64,000 nucleotides of DNA from Polytrichum commune (Eukaryota; Streptophyta; Polytrichopsida; Polytrichales; Polytrichaceae): NCBI GenBank assembly GCA_950295325.1, contig OX485809.1, positions 36,027,081 through 36,091,080 of the forward strand. The letters are read 5' to 3'. Below are positions 37,549 to 47,718 of the stretch, in pieces (position 1 is the stretch's first letter; each line of letters starts with the position of its first letter). The position numbers were made by a program, and so were the translations under genes. Under the pieces are notes generated by a model. It was given only the letters and a program-made list of their open reading frames with translations. It did not search any database and had not been told where the DNA came from.

Positions 37549-38974
37549 TCCTACCACACTACACCACACACATACACACACACACACACACACACCCAAG
37601 AGAGAGAGAGAGAATGAGAGAGGGCATCCCACAACCACGACCTCTCTAACCTTTTCCTACTTAGTAGGACCTTATCCTATCCACTAACTCCTTACCCCCT
37701 AAACCAACAAGAACGTGGTCTAATTCAAACATTTAAGCCAAGGCCCTTCCCCTTGCTTCATCAAACACTACTCCTCTAATCAAAACACTCCCTAATGCCA
37801 CTAATCCTCTACTTAACCACACAAAATGGCTTAAGGCCTAAACATAAATCCACACTAAGCCTCACTCTTTTTATACTTTTGATTGTTTCAATAACACTCC
37901 AACTGCAATTCTAAATAAATTCTAAACATAAAACAAATATGAGCACTCATTTTGGGCTCATAGTTACATATTCCCATCCATGGCCGATGGGTTGAGAGGC
38001 CATATCCCGCTTATCATGAATGTTTTGGTGATGTTGTTATGTGTTAATGCCTTCTTCAACCCCCATGACATCCACCTTGCCAAATCTTCTTTCTTTGCTT
38101 CCCTCCCTTCGTTGGCCAAAGACCAAATGTCCCTACATTCACAATATGCCGATTTGAATGGTTTTGAAACATGCCACATCCAATGGTTGAAGGGCATGTG
38201 AAGTGTGGGAAGGAAGAGTGACGAAATCCAACCCAACATCAAAGGCCTGGAGCACAACCTCCACGGTCACATAAACTGTGGCCGTCCATGATGAGAAGAT
38301 GCCGGTTTGCTTATGACATGTCTCCTCTCACAATGTTTGATGTAATTGCATCTAAGTTGCTTCCCCTTGAAGATGTAAAAATTGAGGATGCCCTCTCCGA
38401 CGGCATTGATAAAACTTAACACCAAGAGGTGCTCTCACTCATCGTGTGTTATTGTGTGCACTTGTCTCACACCACGCAATGCAAGTACAAGTGCACCACC
38501 ATTCCAATCCACTTGAGCACCATATTCATCTACATTCCATATTTGAGACGGTAAGTAACTGTGTTTGCCACACGTTTCCATGAGATTGTGGTAGAGAGAT
38601 TGCACATTCTCCAGACACAAGCATCCTGCTCTTTCCATCTCCAATTCTTGTGGCACACAAAGTGAGAGGTTTGGATGCCAAATGCGAAACCATCTCACCC
38701 AACTCCAACCCGACAAGCAACCGGCCCGTGGTGTCAACCATTTTTGAGTGATCTCCGCCACTTCAATACGAAGTTTGGGGTGTGGAGACCAAGCTCCCAA
38801 GCTCTAATCTTGAAAGCAACGGCAATGAGGGAAACCCATTTGGTAGCCCAAGGGCTCAACTACCCAACAATGGGCCTTTCAAAGACATCGTCCATAGCAT
38901 ACAACTACCAAAGAGCTCGTGGCCAAGGCAACCTACAAACGGTGCAACTGTGAGGGAAACTATTGGTGTTGCAG

Positions 38975-39440
38975 CGAATACACAGTCCAGTTCATTGAAT
39001 TCACATATTGTCACGATAGATTCCTAGAACAAGCCCTCACACACAAACACACCAAATACGACCCACTAATCAACACCATACAAAACAAGGGGTGGAAAAC
39101 CAACCCCCTTATTACCATCACCGCCGGAGTAAGAGGCACTATACACGAACACTCCATTGAACAATTAAACAAACTGAAAATCTCGAAAGTCAGAGTTAAA
39201 ACCCTCATGAAAAATATACACCAGAATGCCATCAAATACCTCACATACCTTGTCCTAAATAAAAGAAAATTAGACAATGGACAACCCCCTGTCCCCCCAC
39301 CCTAATAGAAGGGACTAACCTGTAAAAACACCAGAGCCCACCTCCCAAAGGAGGCATAACACCCTATGTTGCTTCACGGGACATTGCGATCAGCAAAGGG
39401 CCAACGGGCTCATATTCATGCCTATATAACAGGACTGGAG
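38975..39440 (+). pseudogene. LINE C-terminal fragment and 3' region
   Basis: The frame reads QFIEFTYCHDRFLEQALTH, TKYDPLINTIQNKGWKTNP, LITITAGVRGTIHEHSIE and TLMKNIHQNAIKYLTYLVLN, ending at a stop at 39303-39305. I recognise this as the C-terminal region of plant/algal LINE ORF2 proteins that carry an RNase H domain. The 3' non-coding part contains GGGCCAACGGGCTCA (39398-39412), which the SINE tail shares. It is the only part of this LINE present here on the plus strand; a related minus-strand piece lies at 41641-42822. Confidence 0.65.
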
Positions 39441-40449
39441 TTATTTTTTCTTTTTCTTGTTGCAGCAAACAACAATGGGTGGGCACCAAGAGGGGGGTCT
39501 ACAACTTCCAGGAGCGAGTACAAGTGAGATTCTACCCTCCGATTCACAACCTCTCCCTCAAATTTGGAACCTAGTGCTACAAGCCGCAACTCGCAAATTG
39601 CTAGTGTCGCAACCTACAACTCGCAATTTTCGGAGTTGAATTAGGAGTTGAGTCAAGAGTAGAGTCTTTGGACTTCGATCAAAAGTTGAAATGGGTTGAA
39701 TAAGGAGTTCTCGGGAGACTTATGAATTGAGTCATAATTTTTTTGAAGTTGTATCAGGTTGAATCATGACTTTTTTTTCTGGTTGGATCAGGAGTTGAAT
39801 TTCCTATGTTGAATCAGAAGTTGCATCAGGCCAATTCATGAGTTTTGAGGTTGAATTGTGTGTTGAATTAGTAGTTGAATTCCTGAAGTCGAATAAAAAA
39901 TTGTTTCAGTTGAATCAAGAGTTTTCGCTTGAATTCGTAGTTATTTGGCTAAATCAAAGGTGACTGAGAGTTGAATTAGAGTGGGCACCTGCTGGCTAAG
40001 GCACAGTTTTACGGAGGGGTCCCAACAAGGCATGGATAAGTTATATAGTGGATCCACTAAGTTAAGTTATAACGAGGCCAAAAAGATGTGTGGTGGGAGG
40101 AATTAATGCAGGGTTTGCACAAGGGTTCTTGGAGGCTAGGCTACTGGGACCCTTGCTCCAAGGTTAAGCCTCTTAACTTAATCACACTCAACAGCAACAA
40201 AGTAAAGTATGAGACTGTCATAGCCAATGTTGAGCAGTCCGTGTGGAGACAAGGCAACTCACACCGGGCCACTAATTAAGTGGTTGTAATGGGATAGTGA
40301 AGGGTATGGATTCCCCCACCATTCAATTTGAGGTTAATCTTACGATCCTTCCTGGACCCCTCTCCAAGTTCGTGGACACGCGACACTCCGGTCAATGAGA
40401 CAAATGGGAGGAAGTGCACAAAGGTGAGAAAGAATTAAAGAAAAAAAAT
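39440..40449. repeat. Degenerate GTTGAATCAGGA-type repeats and intergenic DNA
   Basis: From about 39630 to 39985 the motif (A)GTTGAATCAGGAGTTGAA recurs in degenerate form. The rest (39.99-40.45 kb) shows nothing recognisable. Confidence 0.5.
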
Positions 40450-41635
40450 GGGAATTGGAGTGACAAGCAACTCAAGCGAGCATTGATGGTAATAGATGGA
40501 GGTTCTAAAGTTTTTGAAGGTACCAAAGGAGTTTTGTATTCTGCTTAGTACATTGAGGAATCACCTATTTAGAATCACCATAGGGAGAAAGAGTGGGGGG
40601 AAAGGTGTACTCACTTCGATTGAAGAAGATGAGATTGTCGATTTCGTGGAAAAAGATGGCGAATATCAACCACCCCGTGTCATTGGCTCAACTCGGATTA
40701 AAGTTGTGGAGATCACCCGAGAGCGTCCCACGCCTTGGGCTGTATGCTTGCCGGTTTGGAGTTGGGTGAGACGGTTTTGTGTTTGACATCCCCATCTCTC
40801 ACTCAGTGTACCTCAAGAATTGGAGATGATGAGGCTTGTGTCTGGAGAATGTGCAATCTCTTTACCACAATCTCACCGTCATGTATGGGAAGAACAACTA
40901 CCCACGATCTCAAATTTGGAACGCAAATGAATCCGGTGCTCAAGCGGATCGCAATGGTGGAGCATTTGTGTTTGCTTCACATGGAGTGAGGCAAGTTCAA
41001 ACCATTAGTCCTTATGAGCGAGAGCACCTTTTGGTGCTAAGTTGTATCAATGCAGTTGGAGGGAGCATGCCAATTTTTATACCTTCAAGGGCAAGCAATT
41101 TAGGTGCAATTACATCAAGCATGTGAGGCCAGAGAGTTGCATGGCTATGAAACTGAAGGCATGGATGACGTTGTTCCTTTTTCCAAGTGGATGTCTCCCT
41201 TTATTGCTTGTGTTTAATAAAAAGGAGGAAACATGTCAAGAGACAACCAACATCCTATCATCATAGATGACCACAACTCACATGTGATGATGGAAGTTGT
41301 GCTTCAAGCGTGATATGTAGGATTGGACTTGGTCACACTCCCTTTCCATATTTCTTATGCACTCCAACCATTGAATATGGCATGCTTCAAGCCATTCAAA
41401 GCGGTGCTCCAAGCATGTAGGGACATTTGGTCATTGGCCAACAGTGACAAAGGAGCCAAGAAAGAGGACTTGGCATGGTGGATTTCATGGGGATTGAAGA
41501 AGGCATTGACACACAACATCACAAAGGGCTTCAAGTCAACTAGCATATGCTCTCTCAAATTTTCAGCTACGGATGTGAAGATGCAACCAAGCAAAGCCTA
41601 TGCACAAGCGGACACGTAGGGCCAAGAAGCTTTTC
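40450..41635 (+). pseudogene. pogo/Tigger-like transposase pseudogene (second copy)
   Basis: Same family as 36249-38803, opposite strand. The N-terminal reading WSDKQLKRALMVIDGGSKVF and RKSGGKGVLTSIEEDEIVDF resembles the CENP-B/pogo helix-turn-helix region. It continues VVEITRERPTPWAVCLPVW, the first catalytic block SQIWNANESGAQADRNGGA (D to N at the usual aspartate of WNVDE), HLLVLSCINAVGGSMPIF, FRCNYIKHVRPESCM, the second block PIIIDDHNSHVMMEVVLQA, and LVTLPFHISYALQPLNMACF. Frameshifts near 40790 and 41070 and a stop near 41311 break it. The coding similarity ends with MQPSKAYAQADT at 41619, just before it abuts LINE sequence at about 41640, so the coiled-coil tail seen in the other copy is missing. 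Confidence 0.85.
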
Positions 41636-41640
41636 TTGGT

Positions 41641-42822
41641 TCCATCTTCACATCCATCTAGTGTATGCATTTGATTGTAGTAGGTTGGTAAGTTGGTGGG
41701 CAGCGGCAATGTGTCTTGCGATTCTTAGTCATTTAAGAAACCTATTGTTGCATAGAGAGAATAAGTGCGGCCAAGTAAATATGTCGTTAATTTGGCATAA
41801 TATGCAGTTGGGGTTGATGTGTGTGTGTGGCCAAAAGAATTTTTTCCTATGATTGCCCATGTATTGGGCAAATTGGAACTTGAGGAGTTGTATGATTTGT
41901 GAATCTGTAGTTTGTGGGGTTTTGCAAAAGTGGTTAAACAGTTTGTGGGGAGCCATTTTTCTACACATGTAGATTTTATGGCTCTTTCTTTGTGAGCCTA
42001 TTGTGTTTTGTTTTTATGAATATTTGTAGGTTCCTTGTTATGCTTGTTAGGTTGGTGTTTGAGGGAGGTTTAGATCATCTTTATGGTATGGTGTGGGCTA
42101 CATGTATGCGCGGTATGAGTGTTATGGTGTCTTTTGAGGTGCCGTCATTTGCCAATGAGTCGGCCATGTCATTTCCCTTAATTCATGTGTGAGCCCTAAC
42201 TTTTTGGATTGTTAGTTTGTGTCGGAACCATGTTATGTGTTGAACTATAGATGTTATTAGCAGTTTGTCCGGGTGCTTATGTTGGGAGGATAGGTTGTTG
42301 ATGAGGTCGATGCTATCGAGGCTATCCGTAAACTTATGTATGTCATGATCGACTTCTTGTGTGTTGGCAAGTGCTAACCAAATAGCATATAGTTCTACTC
42401 TAAGAATGTTCTAAAATCCTAGAGTCTTCATGCTATTTGCATGTTGTTGAGTTGGCTATATACTCCTGATCCTACGAGGCTTCCGTTTCCTTTACCGCTT
42501 GGTGGGATAATGGACCCATCTGTATAGATGCTTTAGGATGGATTCCATTTTGTGGCTGAGGGGTATAGAGCTCGGTTGGTATCTGGTGGATTTGTGCTAG
42601 AGGTGATGTGGGTAGTGGGTAAGATGTTTTGGGGGAATTCATCCATTTGTCCGGTATGTTAAGTTTATATGGCTTAATGATATGTCTGGGGTTATGTGTG
42701 GGTATGTGTAGGTTGTGAGCTTCTTGAATGATTTGTTGGAGTTGCTAGTTACCGCCGTTTGCCACACCCTAACACCGGTTTGGATCACAATCGGACCATC
42801 GTTAGGCTTCGTAGGCAACACC
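41641..42822 (-). pseudogene. LINE ORF2 fragment with RNase H domain
   Basis: The minus strand reads, with stops, TYPHITPDISLSHINLTYR, then an RNase H domain: YTDGSIIPPSGKGNGSLVGS (first Asp in YTDGS), VELYAIWLALANTQEV (Glu), KFTDSLDSIDLINNLSS (Asp), KVRAHT-stop-IKGNDMADSLAN (final Asp). A cysteine/histidine block CILCQINDIFTWPHLFSLC and LRIARHIAAAHQLTNLLQ follow. This is the usual order for LINE ORF2 proteins with a C-terminal RNase H. In-frame stops (for example TGA in place of Gly before IKGND) mark it as dead. No reverse transcriptase core remains in the window. Confidence 0.78.
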
Positions 42823-43400
42823 TTAGCAAGTGCAAGTGTACCATTCCACTACTTGCGGATGTACCATGGTGACATGGTTAGGATTCATCCAAGGCCGGCC
42901 AAATATATGAATACAAAGGCCATACATTCCTTAAGAGATAGTTACCAATTATTTATTAGTATCCACATCTTTAATGACCATTTAAGGCTTTTTTCCTTTA
43001 ACACAAAAAGGACACGTAGGCCCAAAGTACAACAACTAATCCTTCTTTATAGGGGGTGGGGGGCTACAAAGGCATTTACAGAATCAGGTCAGTGGTATTT
43101 TGAAAATTCTTAAAAATTTCAAAAAAAAATCCAACCAACTCGTTTTTCAATCTTGTGGTGCCGTTATGGATTTACTAATGTGGTGTGAATTTCCTTTCAG
43201 GAAACCAGCTAGGACAATAGCAATCAGCAACTACACTAAATAGGAACACTATATTCGTTAAATTGAGACTTTTTGGGCATTTTGAGACATTCACATAAAT
43301 AAGAACAAGGATAAATGGAACACATATTGGAGAAAGTTGTAAGATGCGAACACTTTGAAGCAGGTGTTTAGACCAAGAACCCCATAAATAACTCATATTT
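42823..43400. other. Intergenic, nothing recognised
   Basis: No supported gene or repeat. Confidence 0.4.
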
Positions 43401-43700
43401 GTGATGGTTTAGGGTGGGCAATCCAAATCTTAGACCACATTTAAGGGGAAACCTTAAAACATTCATATTATTGCACACAAAATATTAGAGCTTGTATGAA
43501 TATGGTTTAGGTAGGGCAATCCAAACCATAGATCTTATTGAAGGGTTAATATGTTAACCAATATAATATTGCATACAAAATATTCCAAACTCATATTTGT
43601 GATGGTTTAGGTAGGGCAATCCAAACCTTAGACCATATGGAAGGGGAAATCATGTCTAACTTGTATTATTGCAAAAAAAAACATACAAAGTGTGGCATGT
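43400..43700. repeat. 100-bp tandem repeat, 3 copies
   Basis: Each unit starts with GATGGTTTAGGTAGGGCAAT + CCAAACCTTAGACC (near 43402, 43503 and 43602) and includes a run like TTGCACACAAAATATT. It lies about 100 bp beyond the 3' end of the minus-strand gene block and could be a subterminal repeat of a larger element; that is inference. Confidence 0.75.
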
Positions 43701-43792
43701 AAAATGCATATCATGCTAACACCACACATGCATTGGATAGTGCGACCCAAAATGTTCTTGCCTATGGCCCAAAACCCTACGCCTACTATGGC

Positions 43793-44602
43793 CTATCTAG
43801 CCTCGGATACTACCTCTTTTTCTTTTGCTTCATTTTCTTTTGCTTTTTTTTCTTTTGCCTCTTTTTCTTTTGCTGCAGCTTCTTTTGCTCGCATTGCTTC
43901 AACATTCCTGAAAATCTCCGCCCCGCGACTATAGCCATTCTTGGGGTGAACACCATCAATAACACATTTTGTATTCCGTCGGCCGCCCGAATTATACGAC
44001 GAAGAATTCGAATACGATGAAGTGGACTGTCTTGCATTTCTGGTCATGGAGTAGAAACGCTCCAACTCGATGGACGCACTAGACCGCATAGGTTTACGGG
44101 TGGGAGCAACCTGCAACGCATCAACGCAAGAACACATGTGTTAGTTTAGGGAGGAAGACCCAAACGTGTCACACGTTCATTTTTTAAGTGCAAAATGATT
44201 GTAATGCGCGGATAACCATGTTTTTTGGGGGGGTTGGGGGGGGTTCACCTTGTCACCGGGGGCGTTCCCGTCGGAGTTGGCGAGGAGGGGCAAGGCATCC
44301 CGCAAAGGAATAGGAAGGGTTCCACTCTTCGTAGGCCGAGCGTCCATCCATAGCCGCCGTTGAGGTGTACTACTGCCGCCGGGCCGAGAGGGGGATGTCC
44401 GGACGCATTTGCGATTTATGCCTTTGAGCGGTGACGGGGACGCAGATCGCCGGAAGATTTGCTTGGGTGGGGGGCTATCGACGACGCCGGCGTCAAGAGG
44501 CTCCTTGGAGTAGTCGATGGTTGACGCGGCGTCGTAAACGGTCTCGTAGAAGAAGCTCCCCAAGTCTGACTCGCTGACGACGTCAATCGAGGGCTCCAAA
44601 CG
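43793..44602 (-). CDS. Two-exon hypothetical protein (223 residues visible)
   Basis: Unrecognised. Exon 1 (44602-44249) follows an acceptor TTTTGGCTCCAG and ends at a GTGAAC donor. Exon 2 (44110-43793) follows GTTGATGCGTTGCAG and ends at a stop. Both junctions are phase 0, giving 118 + 105 residues. Visible features: an acidic N-terminal part (SESDLGSFFYETVYDAAST), a Ser/Pro/Arg-rich middle (RRSASPSPLKGINRKCVRTS) suggestive of nuclear, phosphorylatable sequence, and a C-terminal helix of alternating Lys and Glu (EAAAKEKEAKEKKAKENEAK). It lies 144 bp beyond the stop of the FCP1-like exon, same strand. An upstream exon with the start codon must exist but was not found. It may be the end of the same transcription unit or a separate small gene. 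Confidence 0.45.
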
Positions 44603-44745
44603 CTGGAGCCAAAATTGGAACAAAACAAAACCCAAGGAAAAGGGGGGAGATAGAGCGCGTGAAAATCAAGATACATATGAAGCGTAAATTACACAAAATG
44701 GGCAGGCGCATATACACACACACACATACAAACACACGTACTGTC

Positions 44746-45558
44746 TCAAATGAGCTTGTTAAATTTCGCGTGAGATAACAACTCTCTGTACAAATGGTCT
44801 CGTGGATCCAAGTATCTCTCGCCTATGGGATTATTCCTAACAAAATTGTTTACGGGAAGTCCGCTTCCCCAGAGCGCCTGGAGGTATTTACTAAGGTCTA
44901 ACAAAAATCGGTCCCGGACCTTCTCGACCGTCCACGTAGGGCACACTATGAAGTTGGCTGTCGGGTTCAACATGTTCTTTGCGGCGCTGTCGTCCACCAT
45001 GAGCGTGTTCTCGCGGGTGGGGCGGACGTCGTAGGGGACGCCTATCAAGGACGGTCGCTGGTCCCAAAAAATGGGCTTCAAGACCTTGAGGTATTGGGGG
45101 GAAGCGGGGTTGTTTGGTTTTTTGACGACTTTGCCGTCCTGTGTGTACAATATTCTACAGGCTTCCTGTGCTAGGACCATGCAAGGGGGCTCGATGCCCT
45201 TGAAGATGAACTCCACGACCGCATTGGTGTTCTCGGCCGTCATGGAGCTCCACACGACCACCCACCATCGTTGTTGGGCGATCTGGAGGAAGGTCCGAAG
45301 CCACGGGCGGAGGTGAACTAGCTTGCTCTTTATGAACGTGGGCGGCCCGTCGTAATTAGCGTCCTCGGGCTTGCAAAAGGGCACTGTGGGGGCCCTAGGG
45401 CAATGAACGCACTGCACGAGGACACCGTTCAGGTCTAACACCAGGAATCGTTTCTTCGGCAGCGGGGGCGGGGCGGGTAAAACCGGGGGGGCCGCCGTGC
45501 TGCCCTCTGCGCTCCTTGGAGAAGAGCGTCGGGGAGCCGCTACGCTATGCTCCGAGCC
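44746..45558 (-). CDS. FCP1-like HAD phosphatase domain, terminal exon
   Basis: The exon begins after an acceptor (CGTATCCGCAG, 45559) in phase 0 and stops with TGA at 44746-44748, giving 270 residues. After a Pro-rich lead comes HAD motif I as KRFLVLDLNGVLVQ (residue 42 is the first Asp). Motif II is WWVVVWSSMTAENTN and motif IV is ENTLMVDDSAAKNMLNPTAN, followed by a C-terminal region to HAKFNKLI. This is the FCP1/SCP (NIF) branch, whose members dephosphorylate proteins such as the RNA polymerase II tail. The usual DxD of motif I is DLN here: the second, acid/base Asp is Asn. As I recall, some plant FCP1-like proteins share this change, and activity may be reduced or altered. Its upstream exon is not identified; the exon of the broken gene ending at 46058 lies 500 bp upstream. 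Confidence 0.72.
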   Translation of the reverse strand, partial: GSEHSVAAPRRSSPRSAEGSTAAPPVLPAPPPLPKKRFLVLDLNGVLVQCVHCPRAPTVPFCKPEDANYDGPPTFIKSKLVHLRPWLRTFLQIAQQRWWVVVWSSMTAENTNAVVEFIFKGIEPPCMVLAQEACRILYTQDGKVVKKPNNPASPQYLKVLKPIFWDQRPSLIGVPYDVRPTRENTLMVDDSAAKNMLNPTANFIVCPTWTVEKVRDRFLLDLSKYLQALWGSGLPVNNFVRNNPIGERYLDPRDHLYRELLSHAKFNKLI

Positions 45559-46026
45559 CTGCGGATACGATCGAGAGAAAACGGTGGGCGACTTATGTCA
45601 TGCTATGTCCAAACGAAGCATTAAGGAAACGAGTGTTCTTGGTGCAAACACAAAACCAATTGATTCATTTTGGAGGGGGTGCAACAAGGGATACAAGAGA
45701 GACAAGAGCATACAAAATACATTCAAACACAATATACAAGTATATAGGAGTCAAAAATGGTGATTGTATTGTATACAATGCTCTATGTACATTTTGATTG
45801 GGGGAAGCCGCGTTGAACGATGCGTTCAAACTAGCCTACTTCTAAATCTAAGAAAATTTGAAGAGACGGGCCGCCGTGATGAAGACTTCGTCGCAAGCCG
45901 GGGTAGGTGGACGAACGAATGGTCGGGGGGATGTGGCGAAGGGCGCGAGTGCCGGGGGGGCGACGTGTGTGTGAGTTTAGGGTAGCTAGGGGACACGACC
46001 AAGGCAAGAAGACAAAGACCCATGGA

Positions 46027-46421
46027 GTTTGGGTCGACCGACCCAAACTGAGTGGGGTCAGTGCATTATCTCGCCTTGGTCGTGCCTTGACGACGTTGAT
46101 GCCGGCATCGCCTGCGCTGCCCCACCTCTGTCACCGCCGCCTCCGACGACGACGTCAGCCGCAACCTGCTCCTGCAAAGGCTGACTGTCAGGCCTTTGTC
46201 CCAACCCAACCTCCGCATGCGCATCATGCATTGGTTCATCGACTGGGTTAGGAGTAGAGGTATCACCAGGCCCTTGCGGGCCTTCAACGTCTAACATGCC
46301 CTCGTCCACCGGGGTCTGGTCGGGGACGGGGTTTGGGTCGGCTGACCCAAACCCTGCTGCTTGGCGAGCGTCGCTCTGGGACGCTGCAACGTGGGCACTG
46401 TTTGGGTCGGACGACCCAAAC
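46027..46421. repeat. Three 22-bp palindromes in and after exon 3 of the IDGQH gene
   Basis: Copies at 46027-46048 (centre AC, just 3' of the stop codon), 46331-46352 (centre GC, one arm mismatch) and 46400-46421 (centre GA). The last two lie in coding sequence and encode FGSADPN and FGSSDPN on the minus strand. Confidence 0.9.
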
Positions 46422-47625
46422 ATGTGGGGGTCGTCCCGCTGGTGTTGTGGGGGTGAGAGGATGGGAGGCCGGAGCGGCGGGGGCGCCAACGAGCTGGACG
46501 CTCCGGCGACGCGCCAAAGGTTGGGGTCGTCCACCTGCTGGACGGGCGCGTAAGGGCGGGCGTGCGGCTGCAGCAACTGCGTGAAGCTGAAGGAATGCTG
46601 CAGCGTGGGCCGCGGGGCGATATCCTGTGGCGGGAAGCCTGCGGGCAAGTGCGGGAATGAACTCGGGGGAGCCATCACCAATCCCTGCGCCAGCATGCCC
46701 TGGATCACTTGCGTGATGAGCTCCGCTTGGGACGGAGTTTGGGCCATCGCCCTTTGCCGCTCCTGCTCCAACAGGAGAGCCCTCAACTCCGCGACTTCGT
46801 TGCGGACCGAGGGTTCCTCGGCGGCAACCCTCTGCAGTCGCACACGCTGCTCCTCGTCTCGGAGCATTTTTGCGTTCGCCTCCTCCACGGTGAGGACCTC
46901 CGGTTTCACCCTCACATTCCCGGCGAACGCTCTGGGGGAGGCAGGATCCGACCTCAGCCTCTTGGCGAGTTCCATGTCGTCCTCGTCCTCTGAGCTTATT
47001 GCGATTGTCTCCTCCACCGCATAGTCCCCGTACAGCTTCTTCCCCTTCATCCTTCTCCGCTCCCTGAAGGTGGCCGTCGCGTCCCTCGAGTACATGTCCT
47101 TCGCGTCGTCCACCGTCAACGCGGGCACCAGCCTGCTTTGCGGCGTGGCAGCCCGCATGGCCTTCTTCCGCTGAGGGGCCTCGGATTCTTGAGTGAATCC
47201 TGTTGCCCCTTCCTCCACCTCCCCCTCCACTTTCTCTGCTTCCTCCTCCTCCTCCTCCTCCCCCCCCTCCTCCCCAACCTCGCCACCTCCTCCCATCGAC
47301 GGATTGCCCGGATGCAACCCGATGAGCGGCTCTGGCAATTGAACGGGGGCACGCATGGCGAATTCACCTGGGTTGATTCGCCTCGCCATATCCAAAGGAT
47401 TCTCGCCCCCCTCGACTATCTCTTCAACGTAGGATCCGGGTATCCAGTCAAGGATGTCCATTTTCTTGGCCAGTGCCTTCTGGGTCCTGTAAAATTGAAC
47501 ATCGGCATCCTCCACATAGGAGTAGATGTTCAACCCAGACATCTGCACAATCCAAATCAATAGTATTAGTATAAACTAATGAAGAGTAAGGAAAAATGAC
47601 ATCCAAAATAAAATAAGAATAGTTA

Positions 47626-47718
47626 GTTTGGGTCGAGCGACCCAAACTAGGGCATGCACAGTTTGGGTCGCTCGACCCAAACTATGGGCATACCCAGTTT
47701 GGGTCGCTCGACCCAAAC
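47626..47718. repeat. Three 22-bp palindromes in intron 2
   Basis: GTTTGGGTCG-NN-CGACCCAAAC at 47626-47647 (centre AG), 47661-47682 (CT) and 47697-47718 (CT), spaced 35-36 bp. Confidence 0.93.

Larger units (their letters stand above)
36739..37962 (-). mobile_element. Solo LTR, Ty3-type family (copy 2), inside pogo pseudogene
   Basis: Begins TCTGAGGCCAAACCGCCC (first TG mutated to TC) and ends GGGCTCATA, flanked by perfect 5-bp duplications GTTAC (36734-36738, 37963-37967). It shares CACCCTTAAGCGTCCTAGTC with copy 1, and AAGTGTTAAGAAACACTCTT (inverted) with copy 3. 1,224 bp with no flanking primer site. The internal tandem repeats differ from those of the other copies. Confidence 0.88.
36249..38803 (-). 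pseudogene. pogo/Tigger-like transposase pseudogene, interrupted by a solo LTR
   Basis: DDE transposase of the pogo/Tigger branch of Tc1/mariner, a nuclear enzyme that would cut and paste its element. Minus-strand reading: VRWFRIWHPNLSLCVPQELE, then the first catalytic block SQIWNVDEYGAQVDWNGGA, NFYIFKGKQLRCNYIKH, the frame-shifted VGLDFVTLPSHTSHALQPLD (typical 'LPPHTSHxLQPLD' block), and KPFKSAYCECRDIWSLANEG. The frame is then cut at 37963 by the solo LTR. Beyond it, joining at the 5-bp duplication, the same frame resumes (PNESYAHVGEEIGSQEVEVE) and ends in a charged coiled-coil tail (IAEEEMEWSKLKRQAKKLEK), stopping at 36249. There are several stops (for example at 38435) and at least two frameshifts, so it is dead. 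A second copy lies at 40450-41635 on the plus strand. Confidence 0.85.
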
